Of a stretch of 64,000 nt of DNA, positions 1-8,865 are shown piece by piece. This DNA comes from Streptomyces roseolus (GTDB lineage Bacteria > Actinomycetota > Actinomycetes > Streptomycetales > Streptomycetaceae). Position 1 is the stretch's first letter. Every line of letters begins with the position of its first letter. Location of the stretch: the NCBI RefSeq assembly GCF_014649855.1, contig NZ_BMTV01000002.1, forward strand, positions 62,001-126,000, in the 5' to 3' direction. A model generated the notes under the pieces. The model did no database searches. It saw only the letters and a program-made list of their open reading frames with translations, and was not told the DNA's origin. A program made the position numbers and the translations under genes.

Positions 1-1
1 A

Positions 2-1633
2 CCGAGCAGCACACCGGCCCACGGCGAGGAACTCCGCGCCGCCGCGCGCCACTTCGGCCGCCGCCGGTTCCTCACCACGGCCGGCGCCGCCGCCGCGCTC
101 GCCTTCGCCACCCAGCTGCCCGCCGCCGGCACGGCCGCCGCCGCCGAGCTGGACGGGCGCCGGATCACCGAGGACCCGTTCACCCTCGGCGTCGCCTCCG
201 GCGACCCCCTGCCCGGCTCCGTCCTGCTGTGGACCCGGCTCGCCCCGCGCCCCTTCGAGCCCGGCGGCGGCCTCCCGGCCGAACGCGTCTCCGTCCACTG
301 GGAGCTCGCCCGCGACGAGCGCTTCACCCGCACCGTCCGGCGCGGACGCGCCACCGCGCACCCGGAGTTCTCCCACACGGTGCACGTCGAGGTCGAACAC
401 CTGGAGCCGGGCCGGGAGTTCTTCTACCGCTTCCGCGCCGGGGAGTGGGTGAGCCCGGCCGGGCGGACCCGCACCGCGCCCGCGCCCTGGGCCCGGCCCG
501 CGGAGCTGCGGCTCGGCGCCGTCTCCTGCCAGGCGTACCACGACGGCTACTTCACGGCCCACCGGCACCTGGCAGAGGAGGACCTCGACGTCGTCCTCCA
601 CCTCGGCGACTACCTCTACGAGTACGCCGTCAACGCCACCGGCGGGGCCCGCGCCCACACCGACCGCACCCTCCCCGCCGTCTTCAACCGCGAGACGGTC
701 ACCCTGGAGGACTACCGGCTCCGCTACGGCCTCTACAAGACCGACCCGGACCTGAGGGCCGCGCACGCCGCGCACCCCTTCGTCGTCACCTGGGACGACC
801 ACGAGACCGAGAACAACTACGCGGGCGGCACCCCCGAGAACTCCGTCCCGCCGGAGGAGTTCCTGCTCCGCCGCGCCGCCGCCTACCGCGCCTACTGGGA
901 GCACCAGCCGCTGCGCCGCCCCCAGCTCCCCGAGGGCCCGGACATGAGGCTGTACCGGCGCCTGGACTTCGGACGGCTCGCGCGGTTCGACATCCTCGAC
1001 ACCCGCCAGTACCGCTCCGACCAGGCGTACGGCGACGGCTGGCAGGTCCCTGGCCCGCTCTCCGAGGACCCGGCCCGCACCATGACCGGCGCCGCCCAGG
1101 AGCGGTGGCTCCTGGACGGCTGGCGCGCCTCCGACGCCCGCTGGAACGTCCTGCCCCAGCAGGTCGTCTTCGCCGAGCGCCGCGACCGCCCCACCGCCGA
1201 CTTCAAGGTGTCCATGGACTCCTGGGACGGTTACCCGGCCTCCCGGCGGCGGATCCTCGCGGGCGCCGAGTCCGCCGGGGTGGAGAACCTGATGGTCCTC
1301 ACCGGCGACGTCCACGTCGGCTACGGCTTCGACCTCAAGGCCGACTTCCGCGACCCCGGCTCGCGGACCGTCGGCACCGAGATCGTCGCCACCTCGATCT
1401 CCAGCGGCAAGGACGGCGCCGACCGCCCCGCCAACTACGACAAGCTCATGCAGGCCAACCCGCACCTGAAGTTCTTCAACGGCCGGCGCGGCTACGTCAC
1501 CGTGACCCTCGGGGAGGAGAGCGCCCGCGCCGACTTCCGTACGGTCCCGTACGTGACGACGCCGGGCGCCCCGGTCACCACCGCCGCCTCCTTCGTCACG
1601 GAGGCCGGCCGGCCGGGCCTCACACCCGCGTGA
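2..1633 (+). CDS. PhoD-family secreted alkaline phosphatase (5' end outside window)
   Basis: Phosphodiesterase/phosphomonoesterase that releases phosphate outside the cell. The reading frame is open from base 2, so the true start lies upstream. The visible N-terminus holds a twin-arginine signal (GRRRFLT) followed by an Ala-rich hydrophobic stretch, so the enzyme is exported folded by Tat. The N-terminal PhoD domain is followed by the metallophosphatase domain with GDYLYE, WDDHE and LTGDVHVGY, the metal-ligand motifs of PhoD. About 543 residues are visible, the usual length of the family. The 3' end overlaps the converging oxidoreductase by 14 bases. Phosphate-starvation control by PhoP is usual for such genes, but the promoter is not in the window. 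Confidence 0.93.
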   Translation, partial: PSSTPAHGEELRAAARHFGRRRFLTTAGAAAALAFATQLPAAGTAAAAELDGRRITEDPFTLGVASGDPLPGSVLLWTRLAPRPFEPGGGLPAERVSVHWELARDERFTRTVRRGRATAHPEFSHTVHVEVEHLEPGREFFYRFRAGEWVSPAGRTRTAPAPWARPAELRLGAVSCQAYHDGYFTAHRHLAEEDLDVVLHLGDYLYEYAVNATGGARAHTDRTLPAVFNRETVTLEDYRLRYGLYKTDPDLRAAHAAHPFVVTWDDHETENNYAGGTPENSVPPEEFLLRRAAAYRAYWEHQPLRRPQLPEGPDMRLYRRLDFGRLARFDILDTRQYRSDQAYGDGWQVPGPLSEDPARTMTGAAQERWLLDGWRASDARWNVLPQQVVFAERRDRPTADFKVSMDSWDGYPASRRRILAGAESAGVENLMVLTGDVHVGYGFDLKADFRDPGSRTVGTEIVATSISSGKDGADRPANYDKLMQANPHLKFFNGRRGYVTVTLGEESARADFRTVPYVTTPGAPVTTAASFVTEAGRPGLTPA

Positions 1634-2648
1634 GCTCGGCCTCCTGCGGATAGCGGACGCCGACGCGGTCCCGCACCGCGTCGAGCGTCCGCATCACGGC
1701 GAGCGTGCCGTCCAGCGGGACGAGCGGCGACTCGGTCTCCCCGGCCCGCAGGCAGCGCATCACCTCGGCGGCCTCGTGCCGCAGCGAGTGCGGGTCGTCG
1801 GCGTTGGTGAACTCCTCGGGCTCGGCGCCCTCCCGGTACAGGGTGAACCGCTCGGGGAAGAAGAAGCCGCGCGGCACCTCGATGCGGCCCTTCGTGCCGG
1901 TCACGGCGGCGGTCAGCGGGGTGTCCGCCTCCAGCGAGCAGGACAGCAGCGCCGAGGCGCCCGAGTCCGACCAGCCGAGCAGCATGCCCGTGTTCAGGTC
2001 CACGCCCTCCGGGGAGATCCGCGCGTGCGCCTGCACCGCGTCCGGCTCGCCGAGCAGCAGCTGGGCGAAGGAGACCGGGTAGACGCCGAGGTCGAGCAGG
2101 GCGCCGCCGCCGACGGCCGGGTCCCGCAGCCGGTGGCCGGGGCCGAAGGAGCCCGCGAGGCCGAAGTCCGCCTGCACGGTCCGCACGTCCCCGATCGCGC
2201 CGTCCCGGACCAGCCCGGCGAGCCGCCGGATCAGCGGGTTGCAGTACATCCACATGGCCTCCATGAGGAAGAGGCCCCGGTCCCGGGCGAGGGCGACCAG
2301 CTCCTCCGCCTCCCGGGCGTTCAGCGTGAAGGCCTTCTCGCACAGGACCGCCTTGCCCGCCTCCAGGGCGCGGCCGGCCGCCTCCCGGTGGGCGTGGTGC
2401 GGGGTCGCCACGTACACCACGTCCACCTCGGGATCGGCGAAGAGGCCGTCCCAGTCGCCGTACGCCCGCCCGATCCCGAACCGGTCGGCGAAGGCCCGAG
2501 CCGACGCCTCCGTGCGGGACGCCACCGCCACCACCTCGGCGCCTTCGAGCTCCGCCAGGTCCGTCACGAACCGTTCGGCTATGCCGCCGGTCGCGAGCAC
2601 GCCCCACCGCACCACGTCGTTCACGTCGTCCACGTCCGTCCACCCCAT
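1620..2648 (-). CDS. Gfo/Idh/MocA-family NAD(P)-dependent oxidoreductase
   Basis: 342-residue sugar- or cyclitol-dehydrogenase-like protein. The N-terminal Rossmann fold starts with GVLATGGIAERF (nucleotide-binding glycine loop) and is followed by the substrate-binding alpha/beta domain. The family EKP motif appears as CEKAF near residue 100: the catalytic lysine is kept but proline is replaced by alanine. ATG at 2648 is chosen because homology begins a few residues later; longer upstream extensions are low-complexity shadow sequence. The substrate cannot be told from sequence. It diverges from the exporter gene at 2712 across 63 bases, which must hold both promoters. Confidence 0.9.
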   Translation of the reverse strand: MGWTDVDDVNDVVRWGVLATGGIAERFVTDLAELEGAEVVAVASRTEASARAFADRFGIGRAYGDWDGLFADPEVDVVYVATPHHAHREAAGRALEAGKAVLCEKAFTLNAREAEELVALARDRGLFLMEAMWMYCNPLIRRLAGLVRDGAIGDVRTVQADFGLAGSFGPGHRLRDPAVGGGALLDLGVYPVSFAQLLLGEPDAVQAHARISPEGVDLNTGMLLGWSDSGASALLSCSLEADTPLTAAVTGTKGRIEVPRGFFFPERFTLYREGAEPEEFTNADDPHSLRHEAAEVMRCLRAGETESPLVPLDGTLAVMRTLDAVRDRVGVRYPQEAELTRV

Positions 2649-2711
2649 GGGTCTCGATCGGCCCCGCCGAGCTGAGAGCATAGGCAAGGTTTCAACGAAA
2701 GGGAGCAGTCG

Positions 2712-3977
2712 ATGCCGGAGAGCGGCCAGAAGGCAACACGAGAGCACATAACCGGAACCCCGGTGGCCGTTCCCGCAGCCCGGCGGGCGAGCCTGCTCGT
2801 CACCCTCGTCCTCGGCGGGCTCACCGCGCTCCCGCCGCTCTCCATGGACATGTACCTGCCGGCCCTGCCGGAGGTCACCCGCTCGCTGACCGCCCCCGCC
2901 GCCACCGTCCAGCTCACCCTCACCGCCTGCCTCGCCGGCATGGCCCTCGGGCAGCTCGTCGTCGGCCCCATGAGCGACAAGTGGGGCCGCCGCCGGCCGC
3001 TGCTCGCCGGCATGGTCGTCTACGTCCTCGCCACCGCCGTCTGCGCCTTCGCGCCCAGCGCCGAGCTCCTCATCGCCTTCCGGCTCCTCCAGGGCCTCGC
3101 CGGCGCCGCCGGCATCGTCATCGCCCGGGCCGTCGTCCGCGACCTCTACGACGGCGTCGAGATGGCCCGCTTCTTCTCCACCCTCATGCTGATCTCCGGC
3201 GTCGCGCCGGTCATCGCGCCGGTCATCGGCGGACAGATCCTGCGGATCACCGACTGGCGGGGCGTCTTCCACGTCCTCGCCGTCATCGGCGTCCTCCTCA
3301 CCCTCGTCGTCTGGCGCTTCCTCCACGAGACGCTGCCGCCGGAACGGCGCCAGGAGGGCGGCGTCGGCCAGGCCCTGCGCACCATGCGCGGCCTTCTCGC
3401 CGACCGCGTCTTCACCGGCTACATGCTGGCCGGCGGCCTCGCCTTCGCCGCCCTCTTCGCCTACATCTCCGCCTCCCCGTTCGTCGTCCAGGAGATCTAC
3501 GGCGCCTCCCCGCAGACCTTCAGCCTCCTCTTCGGACTCAACTCCATCGGCCTCGTCGCCGTCGGCCAGATCAACGGCAAGCTCCTCGTCGGCCGGGTCA
3601 GCCTCGACAAGGCCCTCGGCTTCGGCCTCTCCGTCATCCTGCTCGCCGCGACGGCGCTGCTCCTGATGACCACCGGCGTCTTCGGCGAGGTCGGCCTCGT
3701 CCCGGTCGCCGCCGGCCTCTTCGTCCTCATGTCCGCGATGGGCCTGGCGATGCCGAACACCAACGCGCAGGCGCTGATGCGGACGCCGCACGCCGCCGGG
3801 TCCGCGTCCGCGCTCCTCGGCACCTCCTCGTTCCTGATCGGCGCGATCGCGTCCCCCCTCGTCGGCATCGCGGGCGAGCGGACGGCCGTCCCCATGGCCG
3901 TCGTCCAGCTCGCCTGCGCGGCCGCGTCCCTCACCTGCTTCCTCCTCCTCTGCCGCCCCTGGCGCCCCACGCCCTGA
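2712..3977 (+). CDS. MFS multidrug exporter, Bcr/CflA type
   Basis: 421-residue integral membrane transporter with about twelve hydrophobic segments; proton-driven efflux of small molecules is the usual role of this family. After a polar N-terminus of about 20 residues the first helix leads into PLSMDMYLPALPE, a signature of Bcr/CflA exporters. MFS motif A is present as GPMSDKWGRRRP between helices 2 and 3. The start is supported by a purine-rich ribosome site (AAAGGGAG) about 7 bases before ATG. It is divergently transcribed from the oxidoreductase gene. The substrate is unknown; bicyclomycin or sulfonamide-type drugs are only family precedents. Confidence 0.9.
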   Translation: MPESGQKATREHITGTPVAVPAARRASLLVTLVLGGLTALPPLSMDMYLPALPEVTRSLTAPAATVQLTLTACLAGMALGQLVVGPMSDKWGRRRPLLAGMVVYVLATAVCAFAPSAELLIAFRLLQGLAGAAGIVIARAVVRDLYDGVEMARFFSTLMLISGVAPVIAPVIGGQILRITDWRGVFHVLAVIGVLLTLVVWRFLHETLPPERRQEGGVGQALRTMRGLLADRVFTGYMLAGGLAFAALFAYISASPFVVQEIYGASPQTFSLLFGLNSIGLVAVGQINGKLLVGRVSLDKALGFGLSVILLAATALLLMTTGVFGEVGLVPVAAGLFVLMSAMGLAMPNTNAQALMRTPHAAGSASALLGTSSFLIGAIASPLVGIAGERTAVPMAVVQLACAAASLTCFLLLCRPWRPTP

Positions 3978-4020
3978 CGCCGCGGCGCCCCGGCGGAGAC
4001 CGGGCCGCCGCGGCGGCGCC

Positions 4021-4026
4021 TAGACT
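4021..4026 (+). promoter_or_regulatory. -10 box, leaderless start of the Rsm22-like gene
   Basis: TAGACT lies exactly 6 bases before the GTG at 4033 and there is no Shine-Dalgarno sequence, so the transcript probably begins at the start codon. Confidence 0.6.
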
Positions 4027-4032
4027 GGGTCG

Positions 4033-5019
4033 GTGAATGTGTCTGTCGCTTCCGCCGAGTCCCTGCGTACCGCCCTCGCCGGGGTGCTGGGCGGACTCCC
4101 GCCCTCGCAGGCCGCGAAGTCCGTCGAGCGGCTGATCGCCCACTACCGGGGGACGACCCCGACCGACGCCCCCGTGCTCCGGGACCGTGCGGACGTCGTC
4201 GCGTACGCCGCGTACCGGATGCCCGCGACGTTCGAGGCCGCCCGGGGAGCCCTCGACGCGCTGCGGGACGCCGCGCCGGAGTGGGTGCCGGGCACGCACA
4301 CCGACATCGGCGGCGGGACGGGCGCCGCGAGCTGGGCCGTCGCCGACGCGTGGGACGGGCGGCCGCCGCGCAGCACCGTCCTCGACTGGGCCGAGCCCGC
4401 CCTCGCCCTCGGCCGCGAGCTGGCCGGCGGCGTCCTCGACGCCGAGTGGCGGCGCGAGCGGATCGGCACCGCGCTGCGCCTCGACGAGACCGACCTGGTC
4501 ACCGTCTCGTACGTGCTCAAGGAGCTCACCGAGGGGGACAGGGCCGCGCTCGTCGCCGAGGCGGCCCGGGCCGCGACCGGCGCCGTCGTCATCGTGGAGC
4601 CCGGCACCCCGGACGGCTACGAGCGGATCATCGCCGCCCGCTCCGTCCTGATCGACGCCGGCCTCACCGTCGCCGCGCCCTGCCCGCACAGCGGTGCCTG
4701 CCCGATCGAGCCGGGCACCGACTGGTGCCACTTCTCGGCGCGGGTCAGCCGCTCCTCGCTGCACCGGCAGGTGAAGGGCGGTTCGCTGCCGTACGAGGAC
4801 GAGAAGTACGCGTACGTCGCCGCCACCAGGTTCCCGGCGACCCCCGCGCCCGCCCGCGTCATCCGCAGGCCGCAGACCCGCAAGGGGCTCGTGCTGCTGG
4901 ACCTCTGCGCCCCCGGGGGGCTGGAGCGGGCGACCGTCACCAAGCGTCACGGGCCCCTGTACAAGCAGGCCCGCGACGCCGAGTGGGGCGACCCCTGGCC
5001 CCCGGCCGAGGAAGCCTAG
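4033..5019 (+). CDS. Small ribosomal subunit Rsm22-family methyltransferase-like protein
   Basis: 328 residues. Members of this family resemble S-adenosylmethionine methyltransferases and are linked to small-subunit ribosome assembly in mitochondria; the bacterial role is inferred. The central part has a SAM-binding region (DIGGGTGAASWA). The C-terminal half carries the cysteine set CPHSGACP followed by WCHF, which in the family ligates an iron-sulfur cluster or zinc. GTG at 4033 is chosen because a -10 box sits 6 bases upstream. The stop codon is shared in a CTAG with the converging dimethylargininase gene. Confidence 0.85.
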   Translation: MNVSVASAESLRTALAGVLGGLPPSQAAKSVERLIAHYRGTTPTDAPVLRDRADVVAYAAYRMPATFEAARGALDALRDAAPEWVPGTHTDIGGGTGAASWAVADAWDGRPPRSTVLDWAEPALALGRELAGGVLDAEWRRERIGTALRLDETDLVTVSYVLKELTEGDRAALVAEAARAATGAVVIVEPGTPDGYERIIAARSVLIDAGLTVAAPCPHSGACPIEPGTDWCHFSARVSRSSLHRQVKGGSLPYEDEKYAYVAATRFPATPAPARVIRRPQTRKGLVLLDLCAPGGLERATVTKRHGPLYKQARDAEWGDPWPPAEEA

Positions 5020-5846
5020 GGACGCAGCTCCTGGGTGCAGCACTTCACGCTGCCGCCGCCCTTGAGGAGTTCGCTCAGGTCCATGCCGACGGGGTGGAAG
5101 CCCCGGGCCCTGAGCGGTTCGAAGAGTCCGGTCGCCGTCTGCGGGAGCAGCACGTGCCGGCCGTCGCTGACCGCGTTGAGCCCGAACGCCGCCGCGTCCT
5201 CGGCGCCGACCCTCAGCGCGTCGGGGAAGAGGCGGGCGAGGACGGCCCGGCTGCCGGGGGAGAAGGCCTCGGGGTGGTACATGACCTCGTCGGCGGCCTC
5301 GTCGAGGACGCAGAGCGCGGTGTCCAGGTGGTAGTAGCGGGGGTCCACCAGTTCCAGGCCGATCACCGGCCGGCCGAAGAACTCCTGGGCCTCGCCGTGG
5401 GAGAGCGGGCTGGAGCGGAAGCCGGTGCCGGCGAGGATCCAGGAGGCGGTGACGGCGAAGTCGCCCTCGCCCTCGTTGATGTGCTCCGGCTCGCGCAGGT
5501 CGGTCTCGGCCCAGCCGTTGCGGCGGAACCAGGCGAGGTGCGCCTCGGCCTCGGCGGTCCGCTCGGGGTGGGCGAAGCGGGCGCCGAGCACCCGGCCGCC
5601 GACGACGGTCGCGCCGTTCGCCGCGAAGACCATGTCCGGCAGCCCGGGGTCGGGGTCGAGGAGTTCGACGGTGTGTCCGAGGGCGAGGTAGCGGTCCCGG
5701 AGGTCCTCCCACTGGGCGAGGGCGAGCGGCAGGTCGACGGGCTTCGTCGGGTCCATCCACGGGTTGATGGAGTACGTCACCTTGAAGTGCGCGGGTGGGC
5801 ACATCAGGTAGCGGCGGGGCGAGGACTCGCGCGGAGTGGAGCGCAA
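5016..5846 (-). CDS. Dimethylargininase (N(G),N(G)-dimethylarginine dimethylaminohydrolase)
   Basis: 276-residue guanidino-modifying enzyme that hydrolyses methylated arginines, or a related guanidino compound, to citrulline and an amine. The pentein fold is recognised from MCPPAHFKV and INPWMDP at the N-terminus, EGEGDF in the middle, YYHLDT (catalytic histidine) and a near-terminal VKCCTQEL (nucleophilic cysteine). TTG at 5846 is chosen because GAGGAGG sits 5 bases upstream and the residues before MCPPAHF fit the family; ATG at 5804 has no ribosome site. A 9-bp hairpin lies about 10 bases beyond that ribosome site. An arginine-deiminase-like activity cannot be excluded. Confidence 0.85.
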   Translation of the reverse strand: MRSTPRESSPRRYLMCPPAHFKVTYSINPWMDPTKPVDLPLALAQWEDLRDRYLALGHTVELLDPDPGLPDMVFAANGATVVGGRVLGARFAHPERTAEAEAHLAWFRRNGWAETDLREPEHINEGEGDFAVTASWILAGTGFRSSPLSHGEAQEFFGRPVIGLELVDPRYYHLDTALCVLDEAADEVMYHPEAFSPGSRAVLARLFPDALRVGAEDAAAFGLNAVSDGRHVLLPQTATGLFEPLRARGFHPVGMDLSELLKGGGSVKCCTQELRP

Positions 5847-5867
5847 TCGGGCCTCCTCACGGACGGT

Positions 5868-5888
5868 CGGCCCGCCGGTGGCGGGCCG
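5868..5888 (-). promoter_or_regulatory. Hairpin in the 5' leader of dimethylargininase
   Basis: CGGCCCGCC and GGCGGGCC(G) form a 9-bp perfect stem with a 3-base loop, about 10 bases upstream of the GAGGAGG ribosome site. It could modulate translation or be the end of an unseen upstream transcript. Confidence 0.4.
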
Positions 5889-6022
5889 TGGATCGGTGGA
5901 GCCATGGTCCGCTCTCGGGGCCCCGTGCGCAGTGGACCGTTCGGGTGGTTCGCTGTCCGTACACGGGATCGACATCCGGTCGGCGGCGGCCGGACGGCCT
6001 CCCCTCGCGCCACGCCACCCGG

Positions 6023-6039
6023 CGAGACGAGTCGTCTCG
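6023..6039. promoter_or_regulatory. Candidate TetR operator
   Basis: CGAGACGA-G-TCGTCTCG is a perfect 8+1+8 palindrome ending 8 bases before the TAGATT -10 box, so it covers the -35 position. Spacing and symmetry fit autorepression by the TetR protein encoded directly downstream. It may also act on the divergent dimethylargininase gene. Confidence 0.6.
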
Positions 6040-6047
6040 TCGGGTGG

Positions 6048-6053
6048 TAGATT
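6048..6053 (+). promoter_or_regulatory. -10 box, leaderless start of tetR-type gene
   Basis: TAGATT lies exactly 6 bases before ATG at 6060, with no ribosome binding site between. Confidence 0.6.
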
Positions 6054-6059
6054 CGGCGC

Positions 6060-6683
6060 ATGCCCGAGACCAAGGCCCCCGACGCCTCCCGCCGCAGCGA
6101 GCGCTCCCGGCGCGCCATCTTCGACGCCGCCCTCGCCCTCGTCTCCGAGACCGGCTACGCGAAGACCACCGTCGAGGGCATCGCCGCCCGCGCAGGCGTC
6201 GGCAAGCAGACCATCTACCGGTGGTGGCCCTCCAAGGCGGCCGTGCTCCTCGACGCCTTCCTCGACCTCGCCGCGCGCGCCGCCGAGGAGGCCGGCGCCG
6301 ACCCCGGGCAGACCGAGCTGCCCGACACCGGCGACCTCGCCGCCGACCTCCGGCTCGTGCTGCGGGCCACCGTCGACGAGCTCAACGACCCCCGGTACGA
6401 CGCCCCCACCCGGGCCCTCGCCGCCGAGGGCTCCACCGACCCCGCGCTCGGCGCCCGCTTCACCGAAGTGCTCCTCGAACCCCAGCTCCAGGTCTTCGCC
6501 CGGCGCATCGAGGCCGCCCGGGCCGCCGGGCAGATCGACCCGGCCGTCGACGCCCGGCTCGCCACCGAACTCCTCGTCGGCCCGCTCCACCACCGCTGGC
6601 TGCACCGCACCGGCCCCCTCACCCACGCCTACGCCGACGCCCTCGTCGACCACGCGCTGCGCGGCCTCACGCCCCGGCCGTGA
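6060..6683 (+). CDS. TetR-family transcriptional regulator
   Basis: 207 residues. The N-terminal helix-turn-helix (about residues 15-60) reads SRRAIFDAALALV, then TTVEGIAARAGVGKQTIYRWW, a close match to the TetR DNA-binding domain. The rest is a helical ligand/dimer domain of the TetR_C type found in actinobacterial regulators. An 8-bp palindrome at 6023-6039 over its own promoter suggests autorepression. The divergent neighbour is dimethylargininase, 213 bases away, which makes that gene the first candidate target. The ligand is unknown. Confidence 0.93.
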   Translation: MPETKAPDASRRSERSRRAIFDAALALVSETGYAKTTVEGIAARAGVGKQTIYRWWPSKAAVLLDAFLDLAARAAEEAGADPGQTELPDTGDLAADLRLVLRATVDELNDPRYDAPTRALAAEGSTDPALGARFTEVLLEPQLQVFARRIEAARAAGQIDPAVDARLATELLVGPLHHRWLHRTGPLTHAYADALVDHALRGLTPRP

Positions 6684-6795
6684 CGAGCGTGAGCGTCGTC
6701 ACCGGCCCCTGGTTCCCCACTCCGGTCACCCGGGGAGCAGGATGGTGGGACCATGGGCAGAGCCGAACGGGCGAGCATGAGGTGTGAGGGGATAG

Positions 6796-7572
6796 ATGGG
6801 CGACGGCATCGGCCGCTACCGCGGCACGGAGAGCAAACTCGCACAGTGGCTGCGCAGGCGCCCCAAACGGGCCGCGGCCGACGACGGGAACACCCGCGAG
6901 ACGCAGCTCCTGGCCATCGCCGCCGCCGGCCTTCCCCTGGCCCCCGCCGCCTACCCCGTCGGCTACAGCTGTTCCTGTGAGCGGATCGGCTGTCCCACCC
7001 CCGCCCGCCACCCGGTCTCCTTCGCCTGGCAGACCCAGTCGACCACCGACCGCGCGCAGATCGAGCGCTGGGTACGGAACGAGCCCGCGGCGAACTTCGT
7101 CACCGCCACCGGCATGGTCCACGACGTCCTCGACGTGCCGCTGGCCGCCGGCCGGGCCGCCCTCGACCGGCTCCTCGCCGATGGCGTCGAGGTGGGACCG
7201 GTCGCCGAGTCCCCCGACAGCGCGGGCGACGGCGGCCGGATGCTCTTCTTCACCGCCACCCGCGGCACCCCCGAGGACGAGGACGAGTGGTGGCCCTGCG
7301 AGCTGGACTGCCATCCCGAGACCATGGACGAGCATCCGGGCCTGCGCTGGCATTGCCGCGGCAGCTACGTCCTCGTCCCGCCCGCCCGCCTCCCCGGCGA
7401 CGAGGCCGACCACCCCGTCGTCGGCTGGGTCCGCGGCCCCGAGCACGCGCTGCCCGACCCGCTGAACCTCCTGGAGGCCCTCACCGACGCCTGCGCCCGG
7501 CACGCCGCCGCGCGGGAGGCCGAGGGCGAGGATCACCACCCCCACGACGTCGCCTGGCCCCTCACCCGCTGA
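6796..7572 (+). CDS. Prim-Pol (bifunctional DNA primase/polymerase) domain protein, possibly inactive
   Basis: 258 residues resembling the stand-alone N-terminal domain of bifunctional DNA primase/polymerase proteins common in Streptomyces. The usual elements are in order: a polar N-terminus, LPLAPAAYPVG, the CSCERIGC cysteine cluster, HPVSFAWQTQ, and a region ending in HDVLDVP where active archaeo-eukaryotic primases have a DxD pair. Here the second aspartate position appears to be proline. Two further cysteines (WWPCELDC) could complete a zinc site. AGGGG 5 bases before ATG supports the start. It stands alone, with no phage or plasmid genes around it, so a housekeeping or regulatory role is more likely than replication. 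Confidence 0.75.
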   Translation: MGDGIGRYRGTESKLAQWLRRRPKRAAADDGNTRETQLLAIAAAGLPLAPAAYPVGYSCSCERIGCPTPARHPVSFAWQTQSTTDRAQIERWVRNEPAANFVTATGMVHDVLDVPLAAGRAALDRLLADGVEVGPVAESPDSAGDGGRMLFFTATRGTPEDEDEWWPCELDCHPETMDEHPGLRWHCRGSYVLVPPARLPGDEADHPVVGWVRGPEHALPDPLNLLEALTDACARHAAAREAEGEDHHPHDVAWPLTR

Positions 7573-7590
7573 CCCGCCGACGGGGCCGCG

Positions 7591-8628
7591 TCACGAGCCC
7601 TCGACCGCGACCACGCCCTGGAGCCGGCCCGCGAAGACGACCGCGTCCTTCGCCGTGCCCGCCGGCTTCACCAGGACGACCTGGCTCGACACCCACTCCT
7701 TCGTCACCGTGTTCACGATCTCGCCCTTCATCAGGGCCTTCAGCTCCGGGCCCACCTTCGGACGGTAGCCCTTCGCGGTCGTCTGGCGCTCGAAGTGACG
7801 GCTGGCGAAGAAGACCAGCGCCCCGCCGTCCTCCGTCGCGAGCGCCAGCGGCGCGAAGTCGCCCGAGTCGGCGGCGCGGTCGATCCACTGGGTCGCCACG
7901 CCCGGCCGCGAGGCCGTACGGGCCCGCCGCTCACGCCACTCGGTGGTGTGCGCGCCCGCCGCGAAGGGACTCGTACCGCCGTCCTTGAGGTACGCGGCGT
8001 ACCGCTCGCTCAGCTCGCCGGGGGCGACCGCCACGGCGTCCGAGCCGGCGGCGACCGCCACCTCGTCGCCCTCCTCCTCGGCGAACCCGGGCACCTCGTC
8101 CCGGCCGAGGATCACCAGGTGGGCGGCCTTCCACGGCTGCTCGGGGCCGTTCTTGACGAAGGCCACCAGCCAGCGGTTGTCCGCCTGCTTCGTGCCGTCG
8201 TCGCGGTTGGAGTCGGTGTCGGCGACGAACCAGCGCGGCCAGCCCGCCTTCCTGGGGACCAGGAAGCGGGGGTCGCGCAGCTCCAGCGGCTCGTGGTCCG
8301 GATTGCCCTCCGGCCGGGTCACCGACTTCGACTTCAGGCCGGCCTGGTTGATCGCGCCCAGCGCACCGGTCACCTGACCGGCGTCGAGCGCCGGGTCGTT
8401 GGCCTTGTCGGCACGGTTGAACGCGGTGACGAAACCGGCGAGCGCCGCCGAGGCCTCCTCGGGCGTCGCCCCCGGCACGACCGCGGTCTCGCCGTGGACG
8501 GTCACACAGCCGCTCGCGGCCAGCGCCACGACGGTCGCCGCGGCGACGGACGCCAGGGCCCGGGAGGGCCGCCGTCCCCGCCGCACCTCGGACCGCCGGG
8601 TCCCCCGCTCCAGCCTCAGCCTTCTCAT
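7591..8628 (-). CDS. Secreted lipoprotein of unknown function
   Basis: 345 residues. A basic N-terminus with many arginines is followed by a hydrophobic helix ending in LAASGC, a lipobox whose Cys-41 would be lipidated after signal cleavage. The mature part is soluble, rich in charged residues, and contains no catalytic motif I recognise. The end of the protein lies 19 bases from the converging Prim-Pol-like gene. ATG at 8628 is preceded by a purine-rich AGAAGG. A TAGGGT about 45 bases upstream is a possible -10 box. The twin arginines (RRGRRPSRA) do not make a convincing Tat motif. Confidence 0.75.
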   Translation of the reverse strand: MRRLRLERGTRRSEVRRGRRPSRALASVAAATVVALAASGCVTVHGETAVVPGATPEEASAALAGFVTAFNRADKANDPALDAGQVTGALGAINQAGLKSKSVTRPEGNPDHEPLELRDPRFLVPRKAGWPRWFVADTDSNRDDGTKQADNRWLVAFVKNGPEQPWKAAHLVILGRDEVPGFAEEEGDEVAVAAGSDAVAVAPGELSERYAAYLKDGGTSPFAAGAHTTEWRERRARTASRPGVATQWIDRAADSGDFAPLALATEDGGALVFFASRHFERQTTAKGYRPKVGPELKALMKGEIVNTVTKEWVSSQVVLVKPAGTAKDAVVFAGRLQGVVAVEGS

Positions 8629-8865
8629 CGGTCGCCTTCTGCTTCTCCACGCGCACGGACGGACCCGACCCTATCGGGGCGGGGAAGAGCGCGAGCGCCG
8701 GGACCGGATACAGCGCCCACACCGTGACCTGAGGGGCCGTCGGGCCGGGCGGGCCGTCGAGGACGCCCCGGAGGAGGGTGCCGTACCGGCCGTCGGGCGG
8801 GGCCGCGGGGAGGGACACGCCGAGGTACGGCCCTGCCGCACGCCCCTGGATGGTTCAATTCCGCC

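Noticed and set aside
8629..8818. Open frame beginning MSLPAAPPDGRYG ahead of the lipoprotein gene
   Set aside because: Has a plausible opening but continues into a shadow of the lipoprotein gene in another frame, with no ribosome site or recognisable family.
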